This document shows, piece after piece, positions 12,101-23,914 of a stretch of DNA of 64,000 nt. The stretch is from NCBI GenBank assembly GCA_963682025.1, contig OY821519.1:187611253-187675252 (forward strand), written 5' to 3'. The number at the start of each line of letters is the position of its first letter. Position 1 is the first letter of the stretch. The translations under genes and the position numbers were made by a program. The DNA is from Cordilura impudica. Lineage: Eukaryota > Arthropoda > Insecta > Diptera > Scathophagidae. Below the pieces are notes generated by a model. The model was given only the letters and a program-made list of their open reading frames with translations, was not told the origin of the DNA and did no database searches.

Positions 12101-12525
12101 TTATAATATTAATAGGCAAGGCGATGTCTTGTGACCGATGATTTGTTAAATAAGATACGTTCGGCCAAAATGGGAAGAAAAACATTTTGGCCGAACGTAT
12201 CTTATTTGAAAGGTATTTTTTTTTTAATGAAATGCATTTAAAGTTGCTACTAACACATACATAAGAATATACGATGCTATGTACGTGTTTATTAAATATG
12301 TAAATGTGTTTGTGAGTTTGTTTTCTTCATTCACAATAACAATTGTGTTGAACTGAAAAATAAATTTGGGCATAAACCAATAATTTGGCATAAATCAACA
12401 ACGATATTTAAAAGTGTTGAATTTTGAATTGGCTAAAATTGATTAGCATACCTTTAGGCTCTATATTAATTTAAAAAAAAAAAAATGCTAGAATTTGCAC
12501 TCGAATTTCGAGGCCTGGAATCGAA
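12101..12525 (+). mobile_element. Helitron-like element, family A, decayed ends
   Basis: Starts 'ttataatattaataggcaaggcgatg' with the TC lost. It carries the family block 'cttgtgaccgat' and the 3' hairpin region 'gaatttgcactcgaatttcgagg' near 12490-12512. The expected CTRR end is replaced after 'ctggaatc' (12525). It contains a perfect inverted repeat at 12148-12207 that other copies lack. Confidence 0.75.
12148..12207. repeat. Perfect 25-bp inverted repeat with 10-nt spacer
   Basis: Arms 12148-12172 and 12183-12207 are exact reverse complements (left arm begins aaataagatacgttcggcca). The spacer is ggaagaaaaa. The right arm matches the ordinary family A sequence. The left arm is its inverted copy, placed where other copies carry 'cttgttctaccgtttt..'. 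Confidence 0.97.
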
Positions 12526-13080
12526 TTGTCACAATTAAAACAAACATCTTATTTTCGATCTTTATCACTTATTGTTTGAGTTAAAAATTATTCATTATTA
12601 TTTTCTTTAATTAAAGCACAGTTGTTTCAACATTCTCATCACTGACGTACTGATTCTCTGAAACCAATGGTTTATGAATTCGATAAAACTTAATAAATGG
12701 TTCATGAGTTTAAAAACAAAATACTATCACAGATTATCTCGCACTTGGTCGCTTTAGAACTAACTACTTAACTCTGACAAAACTATATTCTGCAAGTCTA
12801 CCTGCAGAAAGTAGCTGTTCCGGATCGCGTCATCAACCCTCATCAGTAACAATATGACCACTTGATCTTGGATAACTTGTAACTCGTTCTCGCATATTTA
12901 TTTAATAAATTTATTTAATAAATGTTATGCCTCGGAATTTCTAAATAACTGAGTTATTTATTTTTGTTTTCATGCATATTGTAACTATTACGTAAATTTT
13001 GTAAGACATACCATATAAAACGCAAATTATTAGACCTTTGACAACTAATGGTTGATATACATACGTCCCACTTTTATTAT
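12526..13080. other. No recognisable gene
   Basis: Only short words such as a repeated 'tatttaataaattta' near 12895-12920. Nothing coding seen. Confidence 0.5.
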
Positions 13081-13470
13081 ATACCCACTATGTAGTCAGG
13101 GTATAATGAGTTTGTGCTGATGTTTATAACTACCAACAATATTTGACCTATTATAATACCGAAGAACTCAGAATCACCTTCTTCAGTAGTCCAAGTCTGT
13201 TAAGACAAATCTTAGTAATTGCCCCAATATATAGCTGCTTCCCAATCTTCACTTAAATCTGCCAAAAATAAAAAAAAACATAAATATTGCACAGAGTTTT
13301 CTCAAATTTGTTTTGTTTTTGAAAAAAATAAGTGACTTTACCAAATATGATTAGGATTGGTTAAATTTTCTACCTAGTCCTCATATAAATATAGCATCCG
13401 ATATAAACATTTTATATCTGCGGGCAGACAAAAAAATTAACAAGTAAAAAATTATAGTCTGTCTATTTAT
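13081..13470 (-). mobile_element. Mini-me-like repeat with internal deletion
   Basis: It begins with the family end on the minus strand ('atacccactatgtagtcagggtataatg', 13083) and continues to 'ttgaccta' at 13142. It then jumps to the block 'gctgcttcccaatcttcactt' at 13229 and the 'cctagtcctcatata' block near 13375. The (GTCC)n part and the palindromic end are missing. Confidence 0.75.
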
Positions 13471-13656
13471 TTATTTATTTTATTTATTCGTATCGTGGTC
13501 TATGGAATTAATCCTTACAGACTATTTACAAAGAAAACATTTTAAAATTAATTTTAATACATAGCTATTCATGAATTTAGAAAGCATATTATTTTACTTT
13601 TAATTAGATTAGTATTTAATGAGAAATCAATAAATCTATAAAGTTCATTAAATTGA

Positions 13657-14302
13657 TTGACCGACTATACGATACCCTATACCATGTGTTTAGAGACCCT
13701 ATCTATTAGGTCTAACTAATAAGATGTAGAAAATTAGCTTAAACAAAATTTGAGTGCCACTGTAATTAACATCTTTGCACATATATTTTGCAAAAACATA
13801 TACAAAACAACTTTGAGAAAAATCTGTGAAATATTTTTGTTTTTCTGATAGACTTAAGAAAAGATCGGGAATCAGCTTCATGTGGGGGCTATGGTTAAGA
13901 ATTGTCCTATGGGGTTTATTTTTGGACTAACTGGATGTAATCAACATGTTAAAACTCAATTTGATCGATATCTATATGATAATTTGGATATTATGGCAAT
14001 TTAAGTCGATCTCATAGGGGCCATTTGTATGGGGACTAGGTCTGAACATGAACCGATTTTCATTGATTTTAATGGCGTTCATCCTATGGCCGATAGAAGC
14101 TTAAAAACCAAATTTCATCAAAATGTATTGTACACGGACACATATACGGACAGATAGGCGGATGGACGGACGGCATCGCTAAAGCGTCTCGGAAAGTGAT
14201 TCTGATTCGATAGGTATGGCTAGGTCCAATATTTTTGGTAGTCACAAACATTAGCACAAAGTTAATATACCCCGATCACATAGTGGTATAGAGTATAAAA
14301 AT
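13657..14302 (+). mobile_element. Mini-me-like repeat
   Basis: Begins at 'gaccgactatacgataccctatacc' (13659), the second half of the end palindrome, and ends with 'cacatagtggtatagagtataaaa' near 14300. The (GTCY)n tract is short (14140-14185: gacggacggca type words). It faces the truncated copy at 13081-13470 in inverted order, with 190 bp between them. Confidence 0.85.
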
Positions 14303-14557
14303 AATGCCACTCAAATGTGGCATCCAATCATCAGTTTGACCTAATACAGTTTCTCACAACGTCGCTCTAGACCGACTATAATCACTTTTTTTTTAATTTC
14401 AGTAATTTTCCAACCGACTTTTGTCGATAGAAGAGAGTTTTAGCTTTTAGATTATATCACTTAATTGGGTGAATGTGGTTTCAGAGTCTAAAACATATTA
14501 TATAGTTATCCACGATCTGTAGACAAGCTTGTAATGGCTTCGCATGGACAATAATGG

Positions 14558-15385
14558 ACAAGTAAAAAAATTATAGTCGATCTAGACCGACTATATGATA
14601 CCCTATACCATGCGTTCAGAGACCCTATCTCTCAGACCCAACTAACTGGATATAGAAAATAAGCATAAAACAAATTTGAGTGGGATTTTTCTTAATTTTT
14701 TTGGCTGCTGATATGAAATTTCATATCGGATGCTATATCTATATGGGGACTAGGCCCAAAAATGGACCGATCCTGACCATGTTTGGTAAGGTCTCTTGTA
14801 TTTTGGAAAAATATATACAAACAAAATTTGAGAAGAATCAGTGCAATATTTTTGTTTTTTGATAGATTTAAATGAAGATCGGGAAGCAGCTTTATATGGG
14901 GCCTATGACTAAGAGTTGTCCCATAGAGATCATTTTTGGACTACTGATTAATGGATGTAATAAACACATACAAACCCAATTTGAATAAGATTTATATGAT
15001 AATTTGTATCTTATGGCAATTTAAGTCGATTTCATAGGGGTCATTTGTATGGGGGCTAGGTCTGAACATGGAGCGATTTCCACCAATTTCAACAGCATTC
15101 ATTCCATGGCCGATAAAAGCTTACATACCAAATTTCGTCAAAATATATTCATATTTGCGACCTGCAGTTTGATTACAAGCTTTACATGGACACACAGACG
15201 GACGGATGGACGGACGGATTGGCGGACGGATGGACGGACGGACGGACGGAATCGTTAAATCGAATCAGATAGTGATTCTGATTCGATCGGTATAATAAAA
15301 GATGGGTCTAGGTCAAATATTTTTGGTTATTACAAACAGCAGCACAAAGTCATTATACCCAAACCACATAGTGGTATAGGGTATA
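14558..15385 (+). mobile_element. Mini-me-like repeat, full-length copy (about 830 bp)
   Basis: It starts acaagtaaaaaaattatag, followed by the palindrome tcgatctagaccgacta and the internal repeat ataccctatacca. It ends with tggtatagggtat just before 15385, the exact reverse complement of that 13-mer. A (GACG)n tract lies at 15186-15249. The copies at 24591-25397, 50071-50847 and 62323-63095 have the same order of blocks. It has no convincing gene, although an open frame (15049-15258) recurs in several copies. Confidence 0.9.
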
Positions 15386-15638
15386 ACAAAATAGTGTGAA
15401 CCCAAAAAGCAAAAAATACTTTATTCATAATATTTGAAAGACGTTGTTTCGATTGTTGGTTATGGTGTGTTATGGACCAATTAGCCAGTTTTAGATATAT
15501 GAAATTGGTTTCTTTTCTTTCCTATAGTACATTAATATATAATGGGACTACGCGTCCCATATGTAAGAGGAAATTTTTAGTAGTATTAATTTTTATTTTT
15601 AGTTTTTGTTATTTTATTTTTAGCATTATATTTAACAA

Positions 15639-16745
15639 CTAGCTGACCCGGCAAACGTTGTTTTGCCATGTAACTAATTGCTAGTGAATATTTTTGTTGT
15701 TATTATGATGGTATGTATTTACCACGTATGGGAGGAGCCACGCCCACTGGTTTGATCCCGTCCATTTTTCACATAACTTCTCACACTCATCATTCGTGAA
15801 CTCACACCTGGTTTCAAGACTGTCGGGTTTACAGTACTCCAGATAATATTTTTTGTATAGGAGGTGCCACGCCCACTAACCCAATCCCGCTCATTTTTGG
15901 TGCGACTACTTACATTAACGCCCAATTGACGTGCAGAAAGTTTCAAGACTCTCGATATATGATCGTATGTATTTACCGTGTATGGGATATACCACGCCCA
16001 CTGGTTTGATCCCGCCCATTTTTGACATAACGGCACACCCTCATCATTCGTGGACTCAAGACTGTCGGGTTTAGAGTACTCCAGATAATTTTTTGTTGTG
16101 GGAGGTGTCACGCCCACTAACCCAATCCCGGCCATTTTTGGTAGGACTGTGCAGAAAGTTTCAAGACTCTTTCATTCATAGTACTCTAGTTATTTACCAG
16201 GTGAGGAAGGTGCCACGCCCACTGGTTTGATCCCGCTAATTTTTTTCCGAGCACTTACGTTGGTAACTATTACAGTACTCTAGATATATGACATTAAATA
16301 TTCACTTCATATGAGAGCTGCCACGCCCACTTGCCAATCACGCCCATTTTCACTTCGACTGCTAATATTAATAGTTTATGAACTCCTACAATGTTTGAAG
16401 GCTCTAACTATTATATAACTCTAGATATTTGATATTAAATATTTATTTTGTGTAAGAGCTGCCACGCCCACTTGTCCGATTCCGCCCATTTTTGTCCCGA
16501 TTACATTAGTAACGTATTTACTATAGCAGTGTGTCAAAAATCTTGCTATCACAATAGTCAAGATATATGATGTTATTCAATTTATGTGGGAGGGGCCGTG
16601 GCCACTTGAAATACAAAAAGTTATATAGCCGCAAACCTAATCTGGACTTTACCTTTCTAATGAAACCGGTTTGGATCATATCGGTTGGATAGTTTCAGAG
16701 TCTATAAAGGACATGTATACATACATTGTGTTTTATATATATAGA
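15639..16745 (-). mobile_element. Non-autonomous Helitron-like element, family B (1107 bp)
   Basis: On the minus strand it starts TCTATATATATAAAA (16745) and ends CTAG (15639), between A and T. Ten bases before the CTAG lies a 6-bp-stem hairpin, GGCAAA..TTTGCC. The interior has eight CCACGCCCAC-type units beginning near 15728, 15860, 15987, 16101, 16208, 16314, 16453 and 16590. The 138-codon minus-strand open frame at 15719-16135 lies wholly in these repeats and is not a gene. Confidence 0.85.
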
Positions 16746-17375
16746 TTATAATAATTGTTGTTATATTAATTAGATTGTTTCTATATGACATTGTTTCTAC
16801 TAAGGGTGGCCTTGAGGTTTGAACTTGCATCTTTATCACATACAATCGTACTTGCACTTTTTGGTTATGCGCTTTAACATACTCATCTGAAGTCATAAAA
16901 TTCATTATTTTTGAATGTTTCGATTATTTATTCATATAGTTTTTAAGATTTTATTAAAAAAAACTCTAATTTTGAACATGTACTTGTTCCAAATTTGAAT
17001 GCAATGTTTCCAAATCATATCATATTTTCTGCCAGATTTAATAGAATGGATTAGGTAAGTGCCTTTTTTTGTTTAAATGTGCTAAATGGCTTTTAGCATA
17101 TATTGATTAATAAAAGCTAATTTGTAAGATTTTTTTTAGTATTGTAATTTATTATAATTTTCGTAAAAGCAAAAATGATTTTGGTACAATGAAATATGTA
17201 AAATAAACTTAAAATTAAGAATCCCTGAAAGTCTATTTTAGATCTTCTTGCTTGTTCATTATAATTTTGGATGCATGTTTTGATTGTTATCCTATGTATG
17301 ATCCAGTTTCATGATAAGCTCAACGGAAAGTGTAACATTGCACTTCTAAATGCATATTCTATTTTATTATGTGGT
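16746..17375. other. No recognisable gene
   Basis: AT-rich sequence between family B and the helicase fragment. It may include decayed upstream Helitron coding sequence, but I cannot read any motif. Confidence 0.4.
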
Positions 17376-17754
17376 GGCAATTAACACGAAATGCCGCTTC
17401 TTCCCGTAATTCTGGTTCAAAGTTTACCTCCCCATAAATTAATTCTTAAAGTAAACTCCGCTGTGTTGTTTATCCTAAACTTCAACACAAAGAAGAGATT
17501 GGTAAATGAAAAACGATTACGTGTGAAACGAATGTACATAAAACTTTTAGATTATGAAGTTTTGACTGATGTTACTCATAATACACGAATTTTAATTCCT
17601 CGAATTAATTTAACTTATTCTGGAACATTTTTATCTTTTACCAGCAAACTCAGTTTCCCGTCATCCTCGCTTTTGCTATTACCATAAACAAAACCCAAGG
17701 TCACACATTTCAAAAGGTTGGTATATTACTAAGACAACCTGTATTTTTTAAACT
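17376..17754 (+). pseudogene. Helitron helicase, C-terminal fragment (PIF1-like domain)
   Basis: The frame from 17391 reads LPPHKLILKVNSAVLFILN...KKRLVNEKRLRVKRM...HNTRILIPRINLTYSGTFL. After a frameshift near 17645 it continues QFPVILAFAITINKTQGHTF QKVGILLRQPVF. This is the end of the PIF1-like helicase of Helitron RepHel proteins: the L-P-P-H-K-L-x-L-K segment, then the R-x-x-I-P-R strand, then superfamily 1 motif V (I-N-K-T-Q-G-x-T-F). The Rep domain and helicase motifs I-III are absent and the last motif is cut off, so it is a dead piece. It is the only Helitron protein trace in a window full of non-autonomous copies. Confidence 0.85.
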
Positions 17755-17859
17755 CTTTCTTTTAACTCATACTCTCTGTCTGTCTATCTGTCATGGGGCA
17801 ACCCCATTCCCCAACTTCAAATTGATCTGAAATTTGGCCCATAGTCCTGTATTGACTAC

Positions 17860-18285
17860 AGATAAATTTGGGGTAGTCACGAAGTGATCTAAATATCATT
17901 TCCCCCCTCATGCGATCGATCTTAAACTTGGTACTTATACTTGCCGTGAAAAAAAGATTAACTTTGACTTAGTCACGCGCAGCCACGCCTGGTCACTCAC
18001 AGTCACGGAGTGATCTAAATGTCATTTACCCTCATCCGATCGATCTGAAACTTGCTCGATATACTTACTGTAAAGAAAGATCAACTTCGACATAGTCACG
18101 CTTAGTCACGCACAGTCACGGAGAGATTAAAACCTCACTTCCCCGCATCCGATCGATCTGAAATTTTGTCCATAGACTTTATGTGGCCAAAGATTACTTT
18201 AAGATTGTCACGCACAGTCACGGAGCAAATATTAATTTTTAAATAGTCACGTAAAGTCACGCACAGTCACGGAGAGATTCAAAAC
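17860..18285. repeat. Degenerate minisatellite, 'gcacagtcacggag' units
   Basis: Units with 'cacagtcacggagtgatctaaa...cccctcatccgatcgatctgaaacttg' recur at 17867, 17995, 18108, 18215 and 18262. The spacing is about 110-125 bp, shrinking to 47 bp at the end. Every unit contains one or more 'agtcacg' words. It lies directly after the helicase fragment and may be part of that Helitron's non-coding tail. Confidence 0.75.
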
Positions 18286-18659
18286 TTATATGCATAAGGA
18301 AAGAAATAGTTTTAATAAAAACTTAGTTTTTATGGGTTAGATTATTTACGTGCCAGTAGAGTTCGGTCGTTCGATTGATTGCGATTATACGTTACAAATA
18401 CTTTTGATAAGGGTCATTTATCAAATGGTAATAGAGTTTTCACAAAAAATTATTGTTCAAATAGAGTTTATTGCGCCTTAAGCCCCATTATCTGCATATA
18501 AAATTGAACATAATAAAATGCCAATTCGTAACTTATTTTCAAATTATCTACATAATATTTCTTTACTGCTGCTTGTTGGCTGTGATTAGAGGCACCTGAC
18601 GAATAAACAAAAAACCTAGAACGGATTTGAATGACTGTTATTTTGTACTTTATTATTAA
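18286..18659. other. No recognisable gene
   Basis: Short AT-rich spacer before the next Helitron. Nothing readable. Confidence 0.5.
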
Positions 18660-19106
18660 CTAGATGTAACCCGGTGTGCTTCGCTACACCCTCCCCCTTC
18701 CCCCCCACAAATCGTTATGAGAGGTTTCACGCAAAGTCCCAAGGTTCTCACTAATACCGTAATTCAGATATATCATATTTAATATTAAGTTTGTTTAGAG
18801 GTGCCACGCGCATTTGTCCAATCCAGCAAATTTTTTTGTCTGACTACTCACGTTAATAATAGATGACCTGAGACAATTTTGCAAAGCTTTCTCTATCATA
18901 GTACTTAATATATATGATATTAAAAATTTACTTTGTATGGGGGGTGCCACGTCCGCTAAAAATATTTAAAAAAATAACAGCCTGTAGCACTCCCATATCC
19001 GCTGTAAGACCCTGTGAAAATTTCAGGAAGGTCAGATGAGTAGTTACGGAGATTACCTCCTACAAACAAACAAACACATATTACCTCTTTATTATGTTAG
19101 TATGGA
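18660..19106 (-). mobile_element. Non-autonomous Helitron-like element, family C, short copy (447 bp)
   Basis: On the minus strand it starts TCCATACTAACATAATAAAG (19106) and ends CTAG (18660), with A and T at the borders. The 3' hairpin GGTGT..ACACC lies nine bases before CTAG (gggttacat between). It has a few CCACG(C/T)CC units and the 'ggagattacctcctacaaacaaac' region that family C copies share at the 5' end. Confidence 0.8.
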
Positions 19107-19305
19107 TTATTAGCATAGATTTTTTTATTCGAATACTTGCTGATATACAATATTTTTTGGTTTTTTCATTCTGTACAACAATTATCAGATTTTTCAGCGC
19201 TCCTACCCAGGAGCAAGGTACATGTAGCTGCCCATGAGAAGAAGATGGATTATCAAAATTAGATCTGGCAATAGTTAACTATTGAACTTAGAATATCATT
19301 CGGAA

Positions 19306-20540
19306 ATTTTTCTTTTTAGCGATTTTTGATTTTGCCCATTTTCGATTTTGAAGATTTTTTGGGCGATTTTTATTTTTCGCAATTTTCGAATTTAGGCGAA
19401 TTTTTGATTTAGGCGATATATTTTCCACGACAAATCACATTGATAATTAATGTACTTGTCAAGAGGCTGTTGCTTTCATAGTACTTCATATTATTTATAT
19501 AGGAGGTGCAACTCCCACTAATCCCATCCCGCCCAATTTTTATTGGACTACTCACATTAATATCTGATGGACTCGTGCAAAATGTCGAATCTTTCCCTCT
19601 TATAGAACACCAGTTATATAATTAGATATCTACTTTGCATGGGCGGTGCTACACCCGCTGCTACGATCACGCCCATTTTTTCGTTCGACTAATCATACAA
19701 AGAACCTATGGGATCATGCAAAGCCACAAAGCCCTCTCTTTTACAGTACTCCAGATATATGACATTACATAGTTACTTTGCATGGGGAGTGCCACGCCAA
19801 TTTTTTGTCCGACTACTCATACTAAGATCTGATGGTGTCGTGCAAAGTGTCAAAGCTTCCCCTTTTAGTACACCATACGATATCATATATATACGATATC
19901 ATATACTTACTTTTTACGGGCGGTGCCACGCCCACTGCTCCGATCACGCCCATTTTTGTCTAACTAATCACATGAATAATTTATGGGCTCACAAAAAGTC
20001 CCAAGACTCTCACTACAACAGTACTCCAGATATATGGCATTTTATATTTAAGTTGTATGGCAGGTGGCACGCCTATTGGTCCGAAACTGCCCATTTTTGT
20101 CCGACTACCCACATTAATAATAGGTGACACCAGAAAAATTTGAAAAGCTCTCTCTATCACAGTACTCGAGATATATAATATTGAATAATTACTTGTATGG
20201 GAGGTACCACGCCCTCTTGTCCGATCCCGCCCATTTCCGGCGTAGCTACTAATATTAACAATAGGTGACCTCACACAAATTTGCAAAGCTCTCCCTATCA
20301 TAATACTCAATATATGTATATGATATTAAAAATTTACTTTGTGTGGGAAGTGCCACGCCCACTAAAAATATTTAAAAAATTATAGCCTATGGCACTTCCC
20401 ATATCCACAGGAAGACTGTGAAAATTTCAGGAATATAAGATGGGTAGTTACGGAGATTACCTCCTACAAACAAACAAACAAACAAACAAACAAACAAACA
20501 AGCAAACACACATTACCTCTTTATAATATTATAGTATAGA
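19306..20540 (-). mobile_element. Helitron-like element, family C, long copy with 140-bp repeats
   Basis: On the minus strand it starts TCTATACTATAATATTATAA (20540), preceded by A. Seven units with a CCACGCCCACT-like core begin near 19501, 19640, 19783, 19919, 20059, 20200 and 20345, that is every 136-145 bp. A short GATTTTTGATTTT array at 19310-19420 ends the recognisable part, and no CTRR end is identified. The open frames at 19708-20127 (+) and 19981-20310 (-) are made of the repeats and are not genes. An (acaa)n run lies at 20463-20505. Confidence 0.75.
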
Positions 20541-20769
20541 TAAATAAAAAAATTAAATGAGTTGCTTCGCAAATAATACATCAGAAGATAAAGAAAAAAG
20601 AGTTACGGTCTATTTTGAGATAATGTGCAGTTAAAGGAGCATGAACTGACAATATTGTACGTTTGAAGCATCTATTGATGTTGCACTGCTTTCAAATTCT
20701 CAGAGTTGGTTAACTGTGTGGCTAACTGTGAACGAAATTCTAAAGGCTATATAGAAAATGGATCATAAT

Positions 20770-21830
20770 AACATGTTGATATATATATAAAGGTTGTCCC
20801 AAAATTCATGCAATATTTGAATTAAACAGAAAACACAATGTAAAAACACTTTAGGTTGCTCATTTTTTTTATTGAACCATAAATCAAACAGCACAAGGTT
20901 TTACTGAATATGGAACAACTCATCAAGCAAATGTCGTTCATGGCTTTGCTGGCATATACGCAGTCTTTTAACGAAATTTTCCATGACCATTTTGCATAAA
21001 TGTGGCTGAATTCTTTTGATGCAGCATTGAAATTCTTCCTTCCATGCACGGGTGGTTGTGGACTTGTTGGCATAGAAATTTGATTTCATTTGATTTTACA
21101 TAATTTCATAAAAAGTAATCCAATTGTGGTACATCGTACGATCTACCAACACAAGAGAGTACACGACCAGGAAATGTATCATGTACTAAATGAATCGTTT
21201 CATGTGATGTATGGCATGTGGCATCGTCTTGTGGTCGTCCACATTAATATCATCCAATTTAAGTAGAAAGAACTCTGTTATTATTATGTCGCGTTATCGG
21301 TAATCACTGACAGTCACTGCTTCACCAGCCTCATTTTCGAAGAAGTATGGTCCAGTGATGCCTCCAGCCCAAAATCTGTACCAATCGGGGAACGTTGTAG
21401 ATGCATTTGTTTTTCGACAAACATATTTGGGTTCTCTGAACTCCAAATGCGCAATTTTGGTGATTAGTGAGGCCATCAAGATCAAAAATGTGTTTCATCA
21501 CATAGCATGATTTTGTTCGAAGAATCAGCATCCACTTGTTGATGTTCAATAATCCATTCAACGAACTCTCTACGCTCTGCATGGTCGCTGGGCTTCATTC
21601 TTGTGTTAATTGAACTTTATAAGACTCAGATCTTCAGTGAGTATACGCTGTAGAGAGCTTCTTGGAACTTGCAATTCTTATCCACGACTTTTAACAACAC
21701 TCGTAGACGTCGCTTAATTTTGGACGACCAGTCTGTTTAGCATCGTCAATTGTTTCAGTCTGCCTGTATTTTTTCAATTACTCTTTTCCCAGTTCACGAA
21801 ATTAGACTAATATTCCGACTATATTTAATA
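20770..21830 (-). pseudogene. Tc1/mariner-superfamily transposase pseudogene, second copy
   Basis: Minus-strand blocks in order are IPRSSLQRIL near 21660 (pieces), EWIIEHQQVDADSSNKIM near 21560-21500, the aromatic stretch up to WAGGITGPYFFENEAGEAVTVSDYR (21370-21294), DDINVDD near 21250, DDATCHTSHETIHL near 21230-21190, and DYFLWNYVKSNEIKF near 21120-21075. These are the blocks of the family also found at 4530-5560 and 61050-61345. Several frameshifts and stops make it inactive. 'ggttgtcccaaaattcatgc' at 20791 resembles ends of mariner-like elements, but its partner was not found. Confidence 0.8.
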
Positions 21831-21849
21831 GCCGCCATATATCAAAATT

Positions 21850-23708
21850 AAAAACCATTATTCTATCATGTAATGCTCCATTTTTAATAACCCTAAACTG
21901 TCAGCTCTCTTTTTCTTTTTTTTCTAGCAAAAATGGCGGCAAATAGAAATCTTACGTGAATTTTGCTTTCATCATATTTGTAGAGGAAAAAAATATTTTG
22001 ACTACACTTTTGTTTAGAAACGTTGAGTCGATAACAATGAATCCGCTAAAAAATTCAAAGAACTTCAAATTTCGGTCGTTAAAGAATTCGGTGAATATTT
22101 AATTTTGTTTTATTTTAGTTTATATTTCTCATATGACAGAGTTTTTTTTAAGCAATACTTTCGATTTTTTAGTGAATAAAAATTGCAACCCTGATATTAA
22201 CAATATGTTGTGTTTTTATTTTTTCATAAGGATCTGAACTCTGAAAGCTTCTAACGAATTTCTACCGATTATATTATGTGCAAATTTCATGCACTGTGAA
22301 TGTAAGTATGTATAAACTTGACATATCAGCAAATACTTATAAATGATTTATGTTTGTTTCAAAATGGATACAAATGATGTTAACATTATAAATTATTACT
22401 TTAAAGAACACAATAAAATGTTTTAACATATACATACTACTACATATGTATATACATACATAAATGTATCTGGCAAAAACTAAAACCACGAAGAATGTTA
22501 TCATAAAAATATTAGAAAGAATAATTTATTATGTTGGTTTTTTTGTACATGTTTATTTCACAACATTAAACTGAAAAAAAAAAAAAATAACAACCAACCA
22601 ACCAACTAACAATATGTTGCAGTATACATTTTATACAGTTACGAGTAACAAAAAATCGCTAATATAATACCCGTACATCAATATGTATGTAAGTATGTAG
22701 TCGTCGTTTTCATTTGGCCAAAAGTAACAAAGAATACATTATTTTTATTTTTTTTTTGTTGTTGTTGTTTAAGTTAAAACAGTTTTATCTAAAACGTAAC
22801 ATCTCTGCATTAAGATATACGAGCATGAGTTTAAATACGAGTTGTGGTCTTGTATTGAAAAGCTGGTTTTTCGGTTTTCGTATGATTTTTTTTTGTATAC
22901 CCTACATTAACCCACGGAATGGGTATAATTAGTTTTTGTTTGACCTAGCTAAATCGACTAACTATATCCGTCTGTCCGTTAAACAATATCAGTGAACTGC
23001 AGTAAGTATCTCATAAGCAGAAACACGATTTCTAGCTAGATTTCAATAATTGTTTATACTAGCTTAGCAAACAACCTAGAACAGGGTCAGAATGGGGTGC
23101 AAAATAACTAAATAACAGTTCCTTTTTTTACTATAAATTCAAATTGTAGGAAAAGTAAAATTTACTAAGTTACAATCAGTATGCGATTTATGCGGGCCAA
23201 ATATTAACCGTTAACATTTTACCAATAAGAATAAGATTTTATGCCCAATTTCAAATTGCTAACCAATTGCTTTAATAATAATATATACAATAATATATTG
23301 AAGCGTAGCATATGGTCGGTATAACCTGACTAGTAATATACGCCTTTTACAGCATTTAAACGTGCATAGCATTTCATTGTTTATATAAAAAAAATATATT
23401 AACAGCACATTTACAGTACAGTTTACATATAGTGCATGATTTTTTGCCCGTTCACATGTTTGTTTACCATTTTTTCAAATATTTTTTTCGCACATAAACA
23501 ATTCAATAAATTTAAAAAAAAAATACTTTTAATACAAAAAGTTACTAAAAAAAAACACTTGCTAGACAAAAGTTTCCATTACAAAATGGAACAGAAATCT
23601 TAAGTTGATTAAGTAAAACCTTAAATTAAAATTGCACTTAAAAATGTAAAACAAACCATGTACTACTATATTTTAGTATGGGCATCACTTCAAACATAAT
23701 TATATAAA
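21850..23708. other. No recognisable gene; one short mini-me-like fragment
   Basis: At 22892-23060 a fragment with 'tataccctacattaacccacggaatgggtata' type sequence and 'atccgtctgtccg' resembles a second mini-me-like family. The rest is AT-rich. The open frame 22714-22932 overlaps this fragment and has no domain. Confidence 0.5.
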
Positions 23709-23914
23709 CTAGCAGAGCGCAGCACTCGAAATTGGAGTGCAAATTCTAGGAAATTTTGTTTTTAAAAAAATTTATGAATAATTAAAAAATAAATTCAATA
23801 AATTCTGAATTTTTAAATAAAATTCATTACATATCTTTTTTAATAATTTATTATTTTAAGCTAATTGGGCCTAACTTCGTAAATGTAAAATAAAACTCAG
23901 TTTTATCACATATT

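Noticed and set aside
15719..16135. 138-codon minus-strand open frame
   Set aside because: It consists of the CCACGCCCAC repeat units of a Helitron-like element; no domain, repeat-driven.
19708..20310. Overlapping open frames of 139 (+) and 109 (-) codons
   Set aside because: Both are translations of the 140-bp Helitron repeats on opposite strands.
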